This document shows positions 36,247-46,190 of a DNA stretch of 64,000 nt, piece after piece; position 1 is the first letter of the stretch; every line of letters starts with the position of its first letter. Origin of the DNA: Alcanivorax profundi (GTDB taxonomy: Bacteria; Pseudomonadota; Gammaproteobacteria; Pseudomonadales; Alcanivoracaceae); the NCBI RefSeq assembly GCF_003597125.1, contig NZ_QYYA01000002.1, positions 826,167 to 890,166 on the forward strand. The letters run 5' to 3'. The translations under genes and the position numbers were made by a program. The notes below the pieces were generated by a model, which did not search any database, was not told the origin of the DNA, and saw only the letters and a list, made by a program, of their open reading frames with translations.

Positions 36247-37416
36247 TCAGCGGTTGCCGTTGTCGTCTGCAGGGCAGACTTTGGGGGCGTGGTAATTCAG
36301 ATCCATCAAGCGGAAGTAGTTGGCGCCGAGGGCGATGTTTTCGAAGGCCTCGTCATCGAGTGCGCGCAACACCCTGCTGGTGACTTCCAGCTCCTTGCCG
36401 TATTGATCGTCAGCCTTGTAATTGGCGGCGACAAAATCGGTGCCAGGTAGAATGCGGGTGGAGTAAGCATTCAGGAACGGGATGTAAATCTCGCCCCATT
36501 GGTGGTACTCGTTGTAGAGCACGTCCCAGGAGATATCCAGCATCAGCTTGGGGTAGGTGTCCAGGAGTCCGCTGAGAATCTCCACGTGGCGGGCGGGGTC
36601 CATATTGCCCAGTTCCTTGGATAATCCCATATGCGCCCAGACGATCTTGTTCTTTGGATAGGTTTCCAGGATGTGTTCCATCAGGGGCAGGAACTGGGTG
36701 GGGTTGGCGTCGTTGCCCAGGTCAGAGTGGAAGGTGACCGGGATACCGCGCTCACGCAGAACATCCATAAATGGCCCCCACTGATCGATGTTTTCCAGTG
36801 AGGCCGGTTCGTGGTTGTTTTTCAGCAGGGCTTGCTTGACCACATTCAGCTCCCCACTCCAGCTGAACATGCCAGGGTATTCGCGATCGTATAGCTCGAT
36901 CAGGCTGACAATGTCATCCGGATGAGCCAGATCCATAAACGTCATGGACAGCGTAATGTGCAGGTTGTCACTTGGGTAGGCCACGGTTTCCATGCCGTTG
37001 ACGAAATCGTTCTTGATGCTCGGCATGGCCGTGACGCCGGGGCAATCCAGATAGTAGTTGCAGCCGGAATCCAGCTCCAGGATCTGGCCAATACCGAAGT
37101 AATTCACAAAGCGAACCCCTTGCCCTTCAAGCATGGCATGCAGCTTTTCCGCATTGATTGCCGGTCCGCCAAAGGGGCGCGGATGAAAGTGGGCATCGAC
37201 CAGTGGTGTGTAGGGTTCCTTTTCCCGGTCGTAACAGGCTTGCTGGTCGCTGGGCTGAGTCAGGGATTCCAGTGTGCGTGCGTTGTGTTGACGGGTGTTC
37301 GGGATTTCTCCGCTGATCCCAAGCGAGGTGCACCCGGAGATCAGGGTGGCAAGCGGGAGTGCGAGAAAACTGTGACGGGCAAGCCGCGTTGCGCGTTTAG
37401 TCAGATCCTTCTTCAT
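36247..37416 (-). CDS. Amidohydrolase-family lipoprotein
   Basis: 389 residues. Lipobox LISGC marks a lipoprotein. The barrel has amidohydrolase-2 metal sites: VDAHFHP near residue 75, VTFHSDLG, IVWAHMG and the late Asp in GTDF. About 45 residues before the first motif carry no known domain. It precedes the porin with a 17-base gap. A surface or periplasmic hydrolase beside a porin suggests they handle one compound. The substrate is unknown. Confidence 0.83.
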   Translation of the reverse strand: MKKDLTKRATRLARHSFLALPLATLISGCTSLGISGEIPNTRQHNARTLESLTQPSDQQACYDREKEPYTPLVDAHFHPRPFGGPAINAEKLHAMLEGQGVRFVNYFGIGQILELDSGCNYYLDCPGVTAMPSIKNDFVNGMETVAYPSDNLHITLSMTFMDLAHPDDIVSLIELYDREYPGMFSWSGELNVVKQALLKNNHEPASLENIDQWGPFMDVLRERGIPVTFHSDLGNDANPTQFLPLMEHILETYPKNKIVWAHMGLSKELGNMDPARHVEILSGLLDTYPKLMLDISWDVLYNEYHQWGEIYIPFLNAYSTRILPGTDFVAANYKADDQYGKELEVTSRVLRALDDEAFENIALGANYFRLMDLNYHAPKVCPADDNGNR

Positions 37417-37735
37417 GGCGTTCCCTTGCCGATTGTCATTCAGGTGGACAGTTCGATACTAGGGGATGGATGGAGCCCTAGCCACCACCGGTACCGGGAT
37501 TCAGGAACAGGGGCACACCACCCACCGCGGTGGGGGCGACCTTTAGTGACGGCAGGGGGGCAATAAGTGACTGAAAGGTATACGTGTTTTGGTCTTGTGT
37601 TTAGGTTTGGCATGTTTAGGCCGGCCGCTGATATTTTTGGTCAGGTGGAGAGCAGTTTGCCCATGGTCAGGGTGTGGGCGCCGTGAAAGACTCCATCGTT
37701 GCTTGGAGAACTTCACCTGACCTGGGAGGCCGAAT
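37417..37735. other. 319-base intergenic region, nothing clear
   Basis: Lies between divergent genes (amidohydrolase and aldehyde dehydrogenase). Holds the ribosome site GGGAGG before ATG 37736 and presumably both promoters, but no palindrome or small gene stands out. Confidence 0.5.
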
Positions 37736-39139
37736 ATGGGTGCCGTACTGGAAACCGAGAATCTGAAACAGAGCTGGGCCGCAGACGCGGTGGCTCGTCA
37801 GCGCCGCTATTTTGAATCCGGTGCAACCCGCAGTTATGAATTCCGCGTTCAGCAGCTCAAGAAGCTGAAGAATGCCCTGGTGAAATACCAGACCGAGATC
37901 AGCGATGCCCTCAAGCAGGACATCGGTCGTCCGGAGTTCGAGGCGTACATCGAAATGAGTACCGCCTATGAAGATCTCAAGCACACCATCAAGCACCTCA
38001 AGAGCTGGATGAAGCCACAGAAAGTGGGCACCACCCTGTGGGCGCAGCCGGGCCGTAGTCGTATCGAATCCACGCCTCAGGGCGTGACCCTGCTGATGGG
38101 GCCATACAACTATCCCTTCCTGCTGCTGGTGCAGCCGTTGATCGGTGCCATCGCCGCCGGTAACACCGCGGTGCTCAAGCCGTCTTCGCTCAATCCCACC
38201 GTGGCCGACGTGGTGGAGAAGATGATGAAGGAATGCTTCAGCGAAGATTTCGTATCGGTCTTCAAGGGCAGCACCGAGGTGACCAATGCGCTGCTGGAAG
38301 AGCGTTTTGACCACATCTTCTTCACCGGTAGCCCGCGGGTGGGCCGGATTGTCATGGCGGCTGCCGCCAAGCACCTCACCAAGGTGACCCTGGAGCTGGG
38401 TGGCAAGAGCCCGACCATCGTGCACAAGGATGCCAACCTGAAAGTGGCCGTGCGCCGTATTCTGGCCGGCAAGATGATGAACGTGGGCCAGACCTGTGTG
38501 GCACCGGATCACATCCATGTTCACAAGGACATCAAGGCGGATCTGGAAAAGGAAATCGTTGCGACCCTGAAAGAGTGGTACGGCACTAACCCGAGCCAGA
38601 GCCCGGACCTGGGCCGCATGATCAACGAGCGTCACTTTGATCGCGTCTCTGGCCTGATCGACAAGGCCAAGGTGCTGGTCGGTGGTGAGTCCAACCGGGA
38701 AGACAAGTTCATTCCGCCCACCGTGCTCAAGGATGTGAGCATGGATGACGAAGTGATGCAGGAAGAAATCTTCGGCCCGGTGCTGCCGATGGTGACCTAT
38801 TCTTCCATTGAAGAGCTGATCGGTAACATCAAGAGGCTGCCGGAATACCCGCTGGCCCTGTACCTGTTCACCGAAAGCCGCGATGTGGAAAATCAGGTGC
38901 TGGCCAACACCCAGTTTGGTGGCGGCTGCATCAACAACACGGTGATGCATGTGGCCAACCCCAACCTGCCGTTCGGTGGTGTGGGTGAGAGTGGCATGGG
39001 GGCCTACCATGGCAAGAACTCGTTCGACGTGTTCTCCCACAAGCGCGGTATTCTGCGGGCCACCACCCTGTTCGATATCAAGATGCGTTATGCCCCGTAC
39101 AAGGACAAGGTCAACATGATCAAGAAGATGATCAAGTAA
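37736..39139 (+). CDS. Aldehyde dehydrogenase, class 3 / coniferyl-aldehyde type
   Basis: 467 residues. Short ALDH subfamily (no N-terminal extension) related to fatty-aldehyde and coniferyl-aldehyde dehydrogenases. Seen: TLLMGPYNYPFLLLVQP, FFTGSPRVGRIV, the general base Glu in LELGGKSP, the nucleophile Cys in NVGQTCVAPD, and EEIFGPVLP. Ends YKDKVNMIKKMIK, a basic hydrophobic tail. In an alkane degrader it would oxidise fatty aldehydes. A strong terminator follows. Confidence 0.9.
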   Translation: MGAVLETENLKQSWAADAVARQRRYFESGATRSYEFRVQQLKKLKNALVKYQTEISDALKQDIGRPEFEAYIEMSTAYEDLKHTIKHLKSWMKPQKVGTTLWAQPGRSRIESTPQGVTLLMGPYNYPFLLLVQPLIGAIAAGNTAVLKPSSLNPTVADVVEKMMKECFSEDFVSVFKGSTEVTNALLEERFDHIFFTGSPRVGRIVMAAAAKHLTKVTLELGGKSPTIVHKDANLKVAVRRILAGKMMNVGQTCVAPDHIHVHKDIKADLEKEIVATLKEWYGTNPSQSPDLGRMINERHFDRVSGLIDKAKVLVGGESNREDKFIPPTVLKDVSMDDEVMQEEIFGPVLPMVTYSSIEELIGNIKRLPEYPLALYLFTESRDVENQVLANTQFGGGCINNTVMHVANPNLPFGGVGESGMGAYHGKNSFDVFSHKRGILRATTLFDIKMRYAPYKDKVNMIKKMIK

Positions 39140-39155
39140 GCCTTTTCCGGACGAC

Positions 39156-39193
39156 AAAAAAGCCCGGCACCAGAAATGGTGCCGGGCTTTTTT
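39156..39193 (+). terminator. Rho-independent terminator, 16-base perfect stem
   Basis: AAAAAAGCCCGGCACC / GGTGCCGGGCTTTTTT around a 6-base loop, directly after the aldehyde dehydrogenase. Symmetric, so it can also work for the minus strand. Confidence 0.95.
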
Positions 39194-39300
39194 GTGGTTC
39201 ATCGCGGATGAGAGGGAAAGCCCGATTGGCTCCTCGTTGCTTGCCGTAGGAGCGTCGGTTATTTGCTCCGCTCACCCTTCGGGCCGCCCTGCGGGCGTTC

Positions 39301-39439
39301 CTTCGCTGCGCTCGGTGGCGGCGCGGGTGCGGGTCTGGATCAACGCGTTTTCACCACAAAGCACGCTGAGCCCATAGAGAAAGGCTGTCTTGTGCTGGCG
39401 ATAAGTCTGATTATCGCGCCGCCACCGAGCGCAGCGAAG
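39301..39439. repeat. Inverted repeat, 25-base perfect arms, 89-base spacer
   Basis: Arms 39301-39325 and 39415-39439 are exact reverse complements (CTTCGCTGCGCTCGGTGGCG and on). The spacer carries a CACAAAGCACGCTGAGCC block. The region 39194-39493 holds no gene; at 39246 it also begins like the REP element (GTAGGAGCGTCGG). It looks like a dispersed or rearranged REP-type element downstream of the carboxylase genes. Confidence 0.85.
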
Positions 39440-39493
39440 CACCTTTCTTGTGGGTCATAAGGGCATGGCTCCCACCGGGGTGGGAGCCCGGGA

Positions 39494-41311
39494 TCAGGCT
39501 TCGATTTCGATCAGTACTTCGCCCGGGGTCACGCGGTCGCCCTTTTCCACATACACCGCTTTCACGGTGCCGGCGATATTGGCCTGGATCTCGTTTTCCA
39601 TCTTCATGGCTTCGGTCACCATGACGCCCTGGCCGGCTTTCACCACGTCGCCTTCCTTCACCAGCACATCCACCACGTTGCCCGGCATGGCGGTGGTCAC
39701 GTGGCCCGGGTCGGTGGCGCGGCGGCGCTTGCTGCCACCGCCTTCAGCGGCGTATTCGTTAAGCGGCTCGAACACGGTTTCTTCCGGCATACCATCGAGA
39801 GACAGGTACAGCTTGCGCTTGCCGCTGCCGGCGTCGCCCACCCCGGTGATGGCCACTTCATAGGTTTCGCCGTGCACATCAATAATAAATTCGGTGGGCG
39901 TACCTTCGCTGCCTTTCTGTTTGCCGGGTACCGGCTCGGGCAGCAGGGCTTCCGGCTTCAGGGTGCCGTCGGCACGCTGCTGCAGGAACTCGCGGCCCAG
40001 CTCCGGGAACATGGCGAAGGTCAGCACGTCTTCCTCGTTACCGGCCAGCTCCCCAATCTCGCTACGCAGCTTGTTCAGTTCCGGTGACAGCAGGTCCGCC
40101 GGACGACCTTCCATGGGGCTCTCGTTACCGATGGCCTTTTTCTGCACGTCAGGGTTCACCGGCGCCGGGGCCTGGCCGTAGCCACCCTGGAAGTAACGCT
40201 TCACTTCATTGGTGATGGTCTTGTAGCGCTCACCGGAGAGCACGTTGTACACCGCCTGGGTGCCGACGATCTGCGAGGACGGCGTCACCAGCGGCGGGTA
40301 ACCGAGATCGGCACGCACGCGGGGGATCTCGTCGAACACTTCGCGGATGCGATCCAGCGCGTTCTGTTCTTTCAGCTGGTTGGCCAGGTTGGACATCATG
40401 CCGCCCGGTACCTGGTTGATCTGCACGGACACATCTTCGCGGGTGAATTCGCTTTCGAACTGGTGATACTTCTTGCGCACTTCGCGGAAGTAATCGGCGA
40501 TTTCGGAGAGCAGGGTCAGGTCCAGACCCGTGTCATGCTCGGTGCCGGCCAGAGCCGCCACCATGGCTTCGGTGGCCGGGTGGCTGGTGCCACTGGCAAA
40601 GGCAGAGATGGCGGTGTCGATCCGATCCACCCCGGCTTCGATAGCCTTGAGCTGACACAACGGCGCGAGACCCGCCGTGGAGTGGCTGTGCAGTACCAGT
40701 GGCAGGTCCACTGCTTCCTTCAGCGCCTTGACCAGATCGTAGGTGGCGTAGGGGGTGAGCAGGCCGGCCATGTCCTTGATGGCGATGGAGTGCGCGCCCA
40801 TGTCGCGCAGCTGCTTGGCCATGGCCACAAACAGCTCCGGGGTGTGCACCGGGCTGGTGGTGTAGCACAGGGTGCCCTGGGCATGCTTGCCGGATTTATT
40901 CACCGCCTTCATGGCGGTTTCCAGGTTGCGCACATCGTTCAGGGCGTCGAATACCCGGAACACATCCATGCCGTTGTCGGCAGATTTCTGTACGAAGGCT
41001 TCCACCACATCATCGGCGTAGTGGCGATAGCCCAGCAGGTTCTGGCCGCGCAGCAGCATCTGCAGGCGGGTGTTGGGCAGGGCGTCACGCAACTTGCGCA
41101 GACGCTCCCATGGATCTTCCTTGAGGAAGCGCACGCAGGCATCAAAGGTGGCGCCGCCCCAGGCTTCCAGTGACCAGTAGCCGACCTTGTCCAGTTTCTC
41201 GCAGATCGGCAGCATGTCTTCGGTGCGCATGCGGGTGGCGATCAGCGACTGGTGGGCGTCGCGCAGGATCACATCGGTGATTTCGACTTTCTTGGTGTTG
41301 CGGTTGCTCAT
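39494..41311 (-). CDS. pycB: Pyruvate carboxylase subunit B (carboxyltransferase plus biotin domain)
   Basis: 605 residues. With PycA makes oxaloacetate from pyruvate (anaplerosis). The N-terminal HMGL-like carboxyltransferase domain has LRDAHQSLIATRM, AWGGATFD and the metal-site His pair LHSHSTAG; the C-terminus is a biotinyl domain with the biotinylated Lys in EAMKMEN. ATG 41311 with AGGAA upstream is preferred to a TTG two codons earlier. It lies 26 bases after pycA. Related to oxaloacetate decarboxylase alpha; the neighbour pairing with PycA and a LysR gene favours pyruvate carboxylase. Confidence 0.92.
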   Translation of the reverse strand: MSNRNTKKVEITDVILRDAHQSLIATRMRTEDMLPICEKLDKVGYWSLEAWGGATFDACVRFLKEDPWERLRKLRDALPNTRLQMLLRGQNLLGYRHYADDVVEAFVQKSADNGMDVFRVFDALNDVRNLETAMKAVNKSGKHAQGTLCYTTSPVHTPELFVAMAKQLRDMGAHSIAIKDMAGLLTPYATYDLVKALKEAVDLPLVLHSHSTAGLAPLCQLKAIEAGVDRIDTAISAFASGTSHPATEAMVAALAGTEHDTGLDLTLLSEIADYFREVRKKYHQFESEFTREDVSVQINQVPGGMMSNLANQLKEQNALDRIREVFDEIPRVRADLGYPPLVTPSSQIVGTQAVYNVLSGERYKTITNEVKRYFQGGYGQAPAPVNPDVQKKAIGNESPMEGRPADLLSPELNKLRSEIGELAGNEEDVLTFAMFPELGREFLQQRADGTLKPEALLPEPVPGKQKGSEGTPTEFIIDVHGETYEVAITGVGDAGSGKRKLYLSLDGMPEETVFEPLNEYAAEGGGSKRRRATDPGHVTTAMPGNVVDVLVKEGDVVKAGQGVMVTEAMKMENEIQANIAGTVKAVYVEKGDRVTPGEVLIEIEA

Positions 41312-41337
41312 GATCAATTCCTGTTATCGGCGACGGA

Positions 41338-42753
41338 TTACCAGCCGGCGTGGGCGGCCAGGGCGGTGGCGATGGCCAGCGCCATTTCCGTGGGATGTTT
41401 CTTTTCCGAGTACTGCAGCAGTTCCGGATGCTCGGGCACGAAGCTGGTGTTGAAATTCGCGGCGCGAAAATCCGGGTGCTGGAGAATCTGTTTGTAGTAG
41501 CTGGCGGTGGTGCGGATGCCATGCAGGCGCATGTCATCCAGGGCGCGCTCACCGCGGGCGATGGCGTCATCCCACTGCAGCGCCCACACCACCAGCTTCA
41601 GGCACATGGAATCGTAGTAAGGCGGAATTTCGTAACCGGTATAGATGGCGGTATCCACTCGTACGCCCGGACCGCCCGGCGCGTAGTAATGGCTCACCCG
41701 CCCAAAGCTGGGCAGAAAGTCGTTCTTCGGGTCTTCCGCATTAATGCGGAACTGCAGGGCGAAGCCGCGGTAGCTGATGTCCTGCTGGCGGTAACTGAGC
41801 GGCAGGCCGGCGGCAATGCGCAGCTGCTCGCGGACAATGTCCACCCCGGTGATTTGCTCGGTGATGGTGTGCTCCACCTGCACCCGGGTGTTCATTTCCA
41901 TGAAGTAGACTTCGTTGCCGGTGAGCAGGAATTCCACCGTGCCGGCATTTTCGTAGCCCACGGCTTCGGCGGCCGTCACCGCCAGGCCGCCAATGTAGTT
42001 GCGCTGCTCGGGGGTGAGCTGGGGGCTGGGAGCAATCTCGATGAGCTTCTGATTACGCCGCTGGATGGAGCAGTCGCGCTCGTACAGATGAATCACATTG
42101 CCGTCGCTGTCGGCGAGAATCTGCACCTCGATATGGCGCGGATTGACGATGCACTTTTCCAGAAACACTTCGGCGCTGCCGAAGGCCTTGGTGGCTTCGC
42201 TGATCACCCGCGGGTATTGGGTGCGCAGTTCGTCGGCGCTGTCGCAACGGCGGATGCCGCGGCCGCCACCGCCGGAGGTGGCTTTCAGCATCACCGGGTA
42301 GCCGATCTCGTCGGCCAGGGCCAGGGCGTCGTCCAGATCCTTCAGGTTGCCTTCCGAGCCCGGCGTCACCGGCACCCCGGCGGCGCGCATGCTGTCGCGG
42401 GCCTGGGTCTTGTCACCCATCTTGTGGATGACCTCGGATTTGGGCCCGATAAAGCGCACGCCCTGTTCTTCACACAGGCGGGCAAACCCGGCGTTCTCCG
42501 ACAGGAATCCGTAGCCCGGATGAATCGCATCGCAGCCCACCTGTTTGGCCAGGCTGACAATCTTCTGCGGATCCAGATACCCGGCAATGGGGTCGTCGCC
42601 CAGGGAGTAGGCCTCGTCCGCACGTTTCACGTGCAGGCCGTAGCGGTCGGGCTCGGTGTAGATCGCCACCGAGCGAATCCCCATCTCGGCACAGGCACGA
42701 ATGATCCGAACCGCGATCTCGCCCCGGTTGGCAATCAGGACTTTCTTCAGCAT
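41338..42753 (-). CDS. pycA: Pyruvate carboxylase subunit A (biotin carboxylase)
   Basis: 471 residues. ATP-grasp biotin carboxylase: KKVLIANRGEIAVRIIRA at the start, glycine-rich loop SGGGGRGIR, HPGYGFLSEN, and the metal-binding EMNTRVQVEH. ATG 42753 has GGAGGA 8 bases upstream. Related to AccC, but the following carboxyltransferase/biotin subunit and divergent LysR regulator match the PycAB locus of Pseudomonas (pycA-pycB with pycR). Confidence 0.93.
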   Translation of the reverse strand: MLKKVLIANRGEIAVRIIRACAEMGIRSVAIYTEPDRYGLHVKRADEAYSLGDDPIAGYLDPQKIVSLAKQVGCDAIHPGYGFLSENAGFARLCEEQGVRFIGPKSEVIHKMGDKTQARDSMRAAGVPVTPGSEGNLKDLDDALALADEIGYPVMLKATSGGGGRGIRRCDSADELRTQYPRVISEATKAFGSAEVFLEKCIVNPRHIEVQILADSDGNVIHLYERDCSIQRRNQKLIEIAPSPQLTPEQRNYIGGLAVTAAEAVGYENAGTVEFLLTGNEVYFMEMNTRVQVEHTITEQITGVDIVREQLRIAAGLPLSYRQQDISYRGFALQFRINAEDPKNDFLPSFGRVSHYYAPGGPGVRVDTAIYTGYEIPPYYDSMCLKLVVWALQWDDAIARGERALDDMRLHGIRTTASYYKQILQHPDFRAANFNTSFVPEHPELLQYSEKKHPTEMALAIATALAAHAGW

Positions 42754-42996
42754 GTAAAGCTCCTCCATCGAGGAAGAGGAGCCTATTTGGGTCAATCCAT
42801 AAGTGGAAATCAGAATCTGTCTAGGTGAACATAAGCTATCACTTATGGAGAGCCGATAAAGCCAGCATTAATGCGGGGTGCAGGCGGTCTGATATCGGAA
42901 GTTGAATGTCGGCTGCTAAACATCTTGGTTTAAGGTGTCGACCTTGTTGTCCTGCCCTGGCCTAAGGTGTTTGGCAGAATCATACCCAGAGATCCC

Positions 42997-43944
42997 ATGC
43001 CCCATACCTTGCACCAGCTCACCAGCCGTCTCACCTTTCGCCAGCTACAGGTGTTCCTGATGGTGCACCAGTATCGTAGCTACAGCCGTGCCGGGGAGCA
43101 GTTGGGGTTGACCCAGCCCGCGGTCAGTAGCCAGATTCGGCAGCTGGAGTCCGCATTGGACATGCCGGTTTTCGAATATGTGGGCCGCAAGCTGTACTGC
43201 ACCGCCGCCGGCGAGCGGTTGGCGGACACCGCCGCCGCCATCTTTGAGTCCCTGAAAAACCTGCAGACGGATCTGGCGGCCCAGCAAGGCCGGGTAGCTG
43301 GTGAGCTGAAGCTGGTGGCGGTGAACACGGCCCAGTATGTGGTGCCCTATCTGCTCAAGGGATTTGTGGAAGCCCACCCGGATGTGACAGTGAATTTACG
43401 CGTGGTGAACCGGGCCGAAGCGTTGCGGCGGCTGGACGACAACGAGGATCACCTGATGATTCTCGGTATCGTGCCGGAGGACAAGCCGCTCAATGTTCTG
43501 CCGTTTCTGGACAACGAATTCATCGCGGTAGCGGCCCCGGACCATCCTCTGGCGGCCGCCGAAACGATCCGTGCGAGCACGTTTCTGGGGGAGAAGCTGT
43601 TGTTGCGGGAGTCTGGCTCCGGTAGCCGTTTGACCCTGGAGCTGTTCTGCCAGCAGCACAGGGTGGCCTTGCGCTCCTCTATGGAGCTGGGGGCGAACGA
43701 TGCCATCAAACATGCGGTCATGGCGGGGCTGGGGGTGGCGGTGTTGCCGCGGCTGAGCCTGCGTAGCGAGCTGCAGCTTGGGCAATTGGTGGAGCTGCCG
43801 GTGGAGGGGTTTCCGCTACGGCGTTCCTGGTGCGTGGTGTATCCCAAAAGCAAGTATCCGACCCCTGCCATGTCGGCGTTCGTGGATTATGTGCAACAGA
43901 ATCTCAAGGACATTGCCGGCCGTTTTCAGGCGCTGCAGGGCTAG
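42997..43944 (+). CDS. pycR: LysR-family regulator, PycR-like
   Basis: 315 residues. N-terminal winged HTH (FRQLQVFLMVHQYRSYSRAGEQLGLTQPAVSSQIRQLE) shows the usual LysR spacing; the C-terminal part is the periplasmic-binding-protein-like effector domain (GELKLVAVNTAQYVVPYLL; GVAVLPRLSL). Divergent from pycAB, as PycR is in P. aeruginosa, so it probably controls the carboxylase. Its stop overlaps that of the next, convergent gene by CTAG. Confidence 0.85.
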   Translation: MPHTLHQLTSRLTFRQLQVFLMVHQYRSYSRAGEQLGLTQPAVSSQIRQLESALDMPVFEYVGRKLYCTAAGERLADTAAAIFESLKNLQTDLAAQQGRVAGELKLVAVNTAQYVVPYLLKGFVEAHPDVTVNLRVVNRAEALRRLDDNEDHLMILGIVPEDKPLNVLPFLDNEFIAVAAPDHPLAAAETIRASTFLGEKLLLRESGSGSRLTLELFCQQHRVALRSSMELGANDAIKHAVMAGLGVAVLPRLSLRSELQLGQLVELPVEGFPLRRSWCVVYPKSKYPTPAMSAFVDYVQQNLKDIAGRFQALQG

Positions 43945-44444
43945 GGCGGCGCCTGGAGGGCTTTCCAGCGTTTGTCGCGGGCTTTGCGCAGGGTACGCTC
44001 CTGTTCCAGGATTGTTTTCCAGGCCGCCGGCAAATCTGCATCGGCTTGCACTGGCAATCGTGTGTACAGATCGCGCAGCGCCTGTTTGATGGCGTTGATT
44101 TCAGCGGTATCGGGCCCGGTTACGGTGGTGTTGTTGTCCGGGTGGTACATGCTGTCGTGAAGCAGCACATTGAGGCGCGCCTCGGTGAGGGAATAGTCAC
44201 CATTGGGCCCGCCCCAGCAGGTATCGGCATCGTCATCATCCTGGCCGTCGTCTTCCCAGAAACACAGGCCGCAAATCTCATAACGACCACGCTCGCCGAT
44301 CGTGGGGTAACCACAACAGGGGCAGGCCGTGCGATTGACACGATGGCGCTTGTTCAGGGTGATGTGCTGATAGCGCGTGGCGAAGAGCGCCCGCCGCTGG
44401 TTCAGGGCTGCCTGCTGCTCCTCGTTCCACGGGTGTCGGGGCAT
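43941..44444 (-). CDS. CPCC family cysteine-rich protein
   Basis: 167 residues. The family motif CPCCGYPTIGERGRYEICGL is visible in full, followed by CFWEDDGQDDDDAD; four cysteines probably bind zinc. The C-terminal half is a helical charged region. The stop codon shares CTAG with the pycR stop. Upstream on the same strand, yicC ends 4 bases before this start, so the two may be co-transcribed. Function of the family is unknown. Confidence 0.85.
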   Translation of the reverse strand: MPRHPWNEEQQAALNQRRALFATRYQHITLNKRHRVNRTACPCCGYPTIGERGRYEICGLCFWEDDGQDDDDADTCWGGPNGDYSLTEARLNVLLHDSMYHPDNNTTVTGPDTAEINAIKQALRDLYTRLPVQADADLPAAWKTILEQERTLRKARDKRWKALQAPP

Positions 44445-44447
44445 GGG

Positions 44448-45311
44448 TTACTCGATATTCTGGATCTGCTCGCGCATTTGCTCGATCAGCACCTTCAGCT
44501 CCACCGCGGCGGCGGTGGTTTCGCTGTCCACGGATTTGCTGGCGGTGGTGTTGGCTTCGCGGTTGAGTTCCTGCATCAGGAAATCCAGCCGGCGGCCAAT
44601 GTGGCCGCCTTTCTTGAGAATGCGGCGCACTTCCGCCACATGGGTGATCAGCCGATCCAGTTCTTCTTCCACGTCCATTTTTTGCGCCAGCAGCACCAGT
44701 TCCTGCTCCAGGCGGTCCGGGTCCGGTGACTCCACCACTTCCTGAATGCGGTGGCGCAGGCGCTCGCGCTGGGCTTCCTTGATGCGTGGAATGGCCGCCT
44801 TGACGATCTCGACCTGGGTGCCGATGCCATCCAGGCGGTCCTCGATGAGTTTGCCCAGCTGCTCGCCTTCACGGGCGCGGGTGTCGATCAGGGCCTGCAG
44901 GGCCTCATCCAGCAGCGACAGGGCTTCGCGCTGCAGCAGCTCCACATCCAGTTCCTGGCTGCTGAGCACACCGGGGTAACGGAGGATTTCCATCGGGTTG
45001 ACCTGGCCGGGGTGCTGGACGATATCGCCGACCCGGCGGGACACATCCGAGAGTTGCTTGACCAGCGTTTCGTTGAGTTCCAGGCTGGCTTCACTGTCGT
45101 CCTGCTGGTAGCGCAGGGTCACTTCCACCTTGCCACGGGCCAGCGCCTTGCGGCACTTCTCGCGCACGCCATTTTCCAGGCCTCGCAGCGCGTCGGGCAG
45201 GCGGGGGCTGACCTCCAGGTAGCGGTGGTTCACCGATTTAATCTCCCAGGCCAGGCTGTAGCCTTGCAGGTGGCGGTCGGCACGGGCAAAGGCGGTCATG
45301 CTGCAGATCAT
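44448..45311 (-). CDS. yicC: YicC/YloC family endoribonuclease
   Basis: 287 residues, complete. N-terminal MICSMTAFARAD and EIKSVNHRYLEVSPRLP are the family hallmarks, and the C-terminal region holds LDFLMQELNREANTTASKS. These proteins act on RNA (ribonuclease and sRNA turnover in E. coli). Divergent from rph. No odd features. Confidence 0.93.
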   Translation of the reverse strand: MICSMTAFARADRHLQGYSLAWEIKSVNHRYLEVSPRLPDALRGLENGVREKCRKALARGKVEVTLRYQQDDSEASLELNETLVKQLSDVSRRVGDIVQHPGQVNPMEILRYPGVLSSQELDVELLQREALSLLDEALQALIDTRAREGEQLGKLIEDRLDGIGTQVEIVKAAIPRIKEAQRERLRHRIQEVVESPDPDRLEQELVLLAQKMDVEEELDRLITHVAEVRRILKKGGHIGRRLDFLMQELNREANTTASKSVDSETTAAAVELKVLIEQMREQIQNIE

Positions 45312-45470
45312 GGGAGAACCTCAATGTTGACGATGGAAGGGCCGCCCCGGATATGTGGGAGCTTGCCGGCTCCCTAGTCTAGTCTGAACGGAGGGAGGTG
45401 CAAGGAAGGCATTGCCGCCGGTGTTTGCTACAATGGCCGGCCTTTCGTTTTCTATGATTCAGGAGATCCC

Positions 45471-46187
45471 ATGCGTCCTTCCGGTCGAGCCACTGATGAA
45501 CTGCGTGAACTGAGCTTTACCCGCAACTACACCGTTCATGCCGAGGGCAGTGTGCTGGTGGCCTTCGGGAACACCAAGGTGCTGTGTACCGCGTCCGTGG
45601 AAGAAGGGGTGCCACGCTTCCTGAAAGGCAAGGGCCAGGGTTGGCTGACCGCCGAATACGGCATGCTGCCCCGCTCCACCCATACCCGCTCCGGCCGTGA
45701 GGCCTCCCGTGGCAAGCAGGGGGGGCGTACCCTGGAAATCCAGCGCCTGATCGGCCGTTCGCTGCGTGCCGCGGTGGATCTGAGCAAGCTGGGCGAGCGC
45801 ACCATCTATCTGGACTGCGATGTGCTGCAGGCCGATGGCGGTACCCGCACGGCCTCCATCTCCGGTGCCTGCGTGGCGCTGGTCGATGCCTTTACCCACC
45901 TGCTGGAAACCAAGAAGATCAAGGATGACCCGCTTAACGGCCTGGTCGGTGCGGTCTCCGTGGGCGTTTATAAAGACACCCCGGTGCTGGATCTGGACTA
46001 TGCTGAGGATTCCAACGCCGGGACTGATATGAACGTAGTGATGACCCAGCAAGGCGGCTTTATCGAGATTCAGGGCTCCGCCGAAGGCGCGCCGTTTACT
46101 CGCGAGCAGTCCGATACCCTGCTGGGCCTGGCGGAAAAGGGCATCAATGACATCATCAAGGCACAACAGAGCGTATTGGGCTGGTAA
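45471..46187 (+). CDS. rph: RNase PH
   Basis: 238 residues. Phosphorolytic exoribonuclease that trims tRNA 3' ends. [37 protein letters not shown], and the phosphate-site [16 protein letters not shown] are visible. CAGGAGATCCC precedes the ATG. pyrE follows after 3 bases, the usual gammaproteobacterial rph-pyrE pair. Confidence 0.96.
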   Translation: MRPSGRATDELRELSFTRNYTVHAEGSVLVAFGNTKVLCTASVEEGVPRFLKGKGQGWLTAEYGMLPRSTHTRSGREASRGKQGGRTLEIQRLIGRSLRAAVDLSKLGERTIYLDCDVLQADGGTRTASISGACVALVDAFTHLLETKKIKDDPLNGLVGAVSVGVYKDTPVLDLDYAEDSNAGTDMNVVMTQQGGFIEIQGSAEGAPFTREQSDTLLGLAEKGINDIIKAQQSVLGW

Positions 46188-46190
46188 ATC

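Noticed and set aside
37667-39202. 511-codon minus-strand frame opposite the aldehyde dehydrogenase
   Set aside because: Shadow; no start signal or domain.
39494-42828. Long plus-strand frames opposite pycA and pycB, up to 492 codons
   Set aside because: High-GC shadow frames on the reverse of strongly conserved carboxylase genes.
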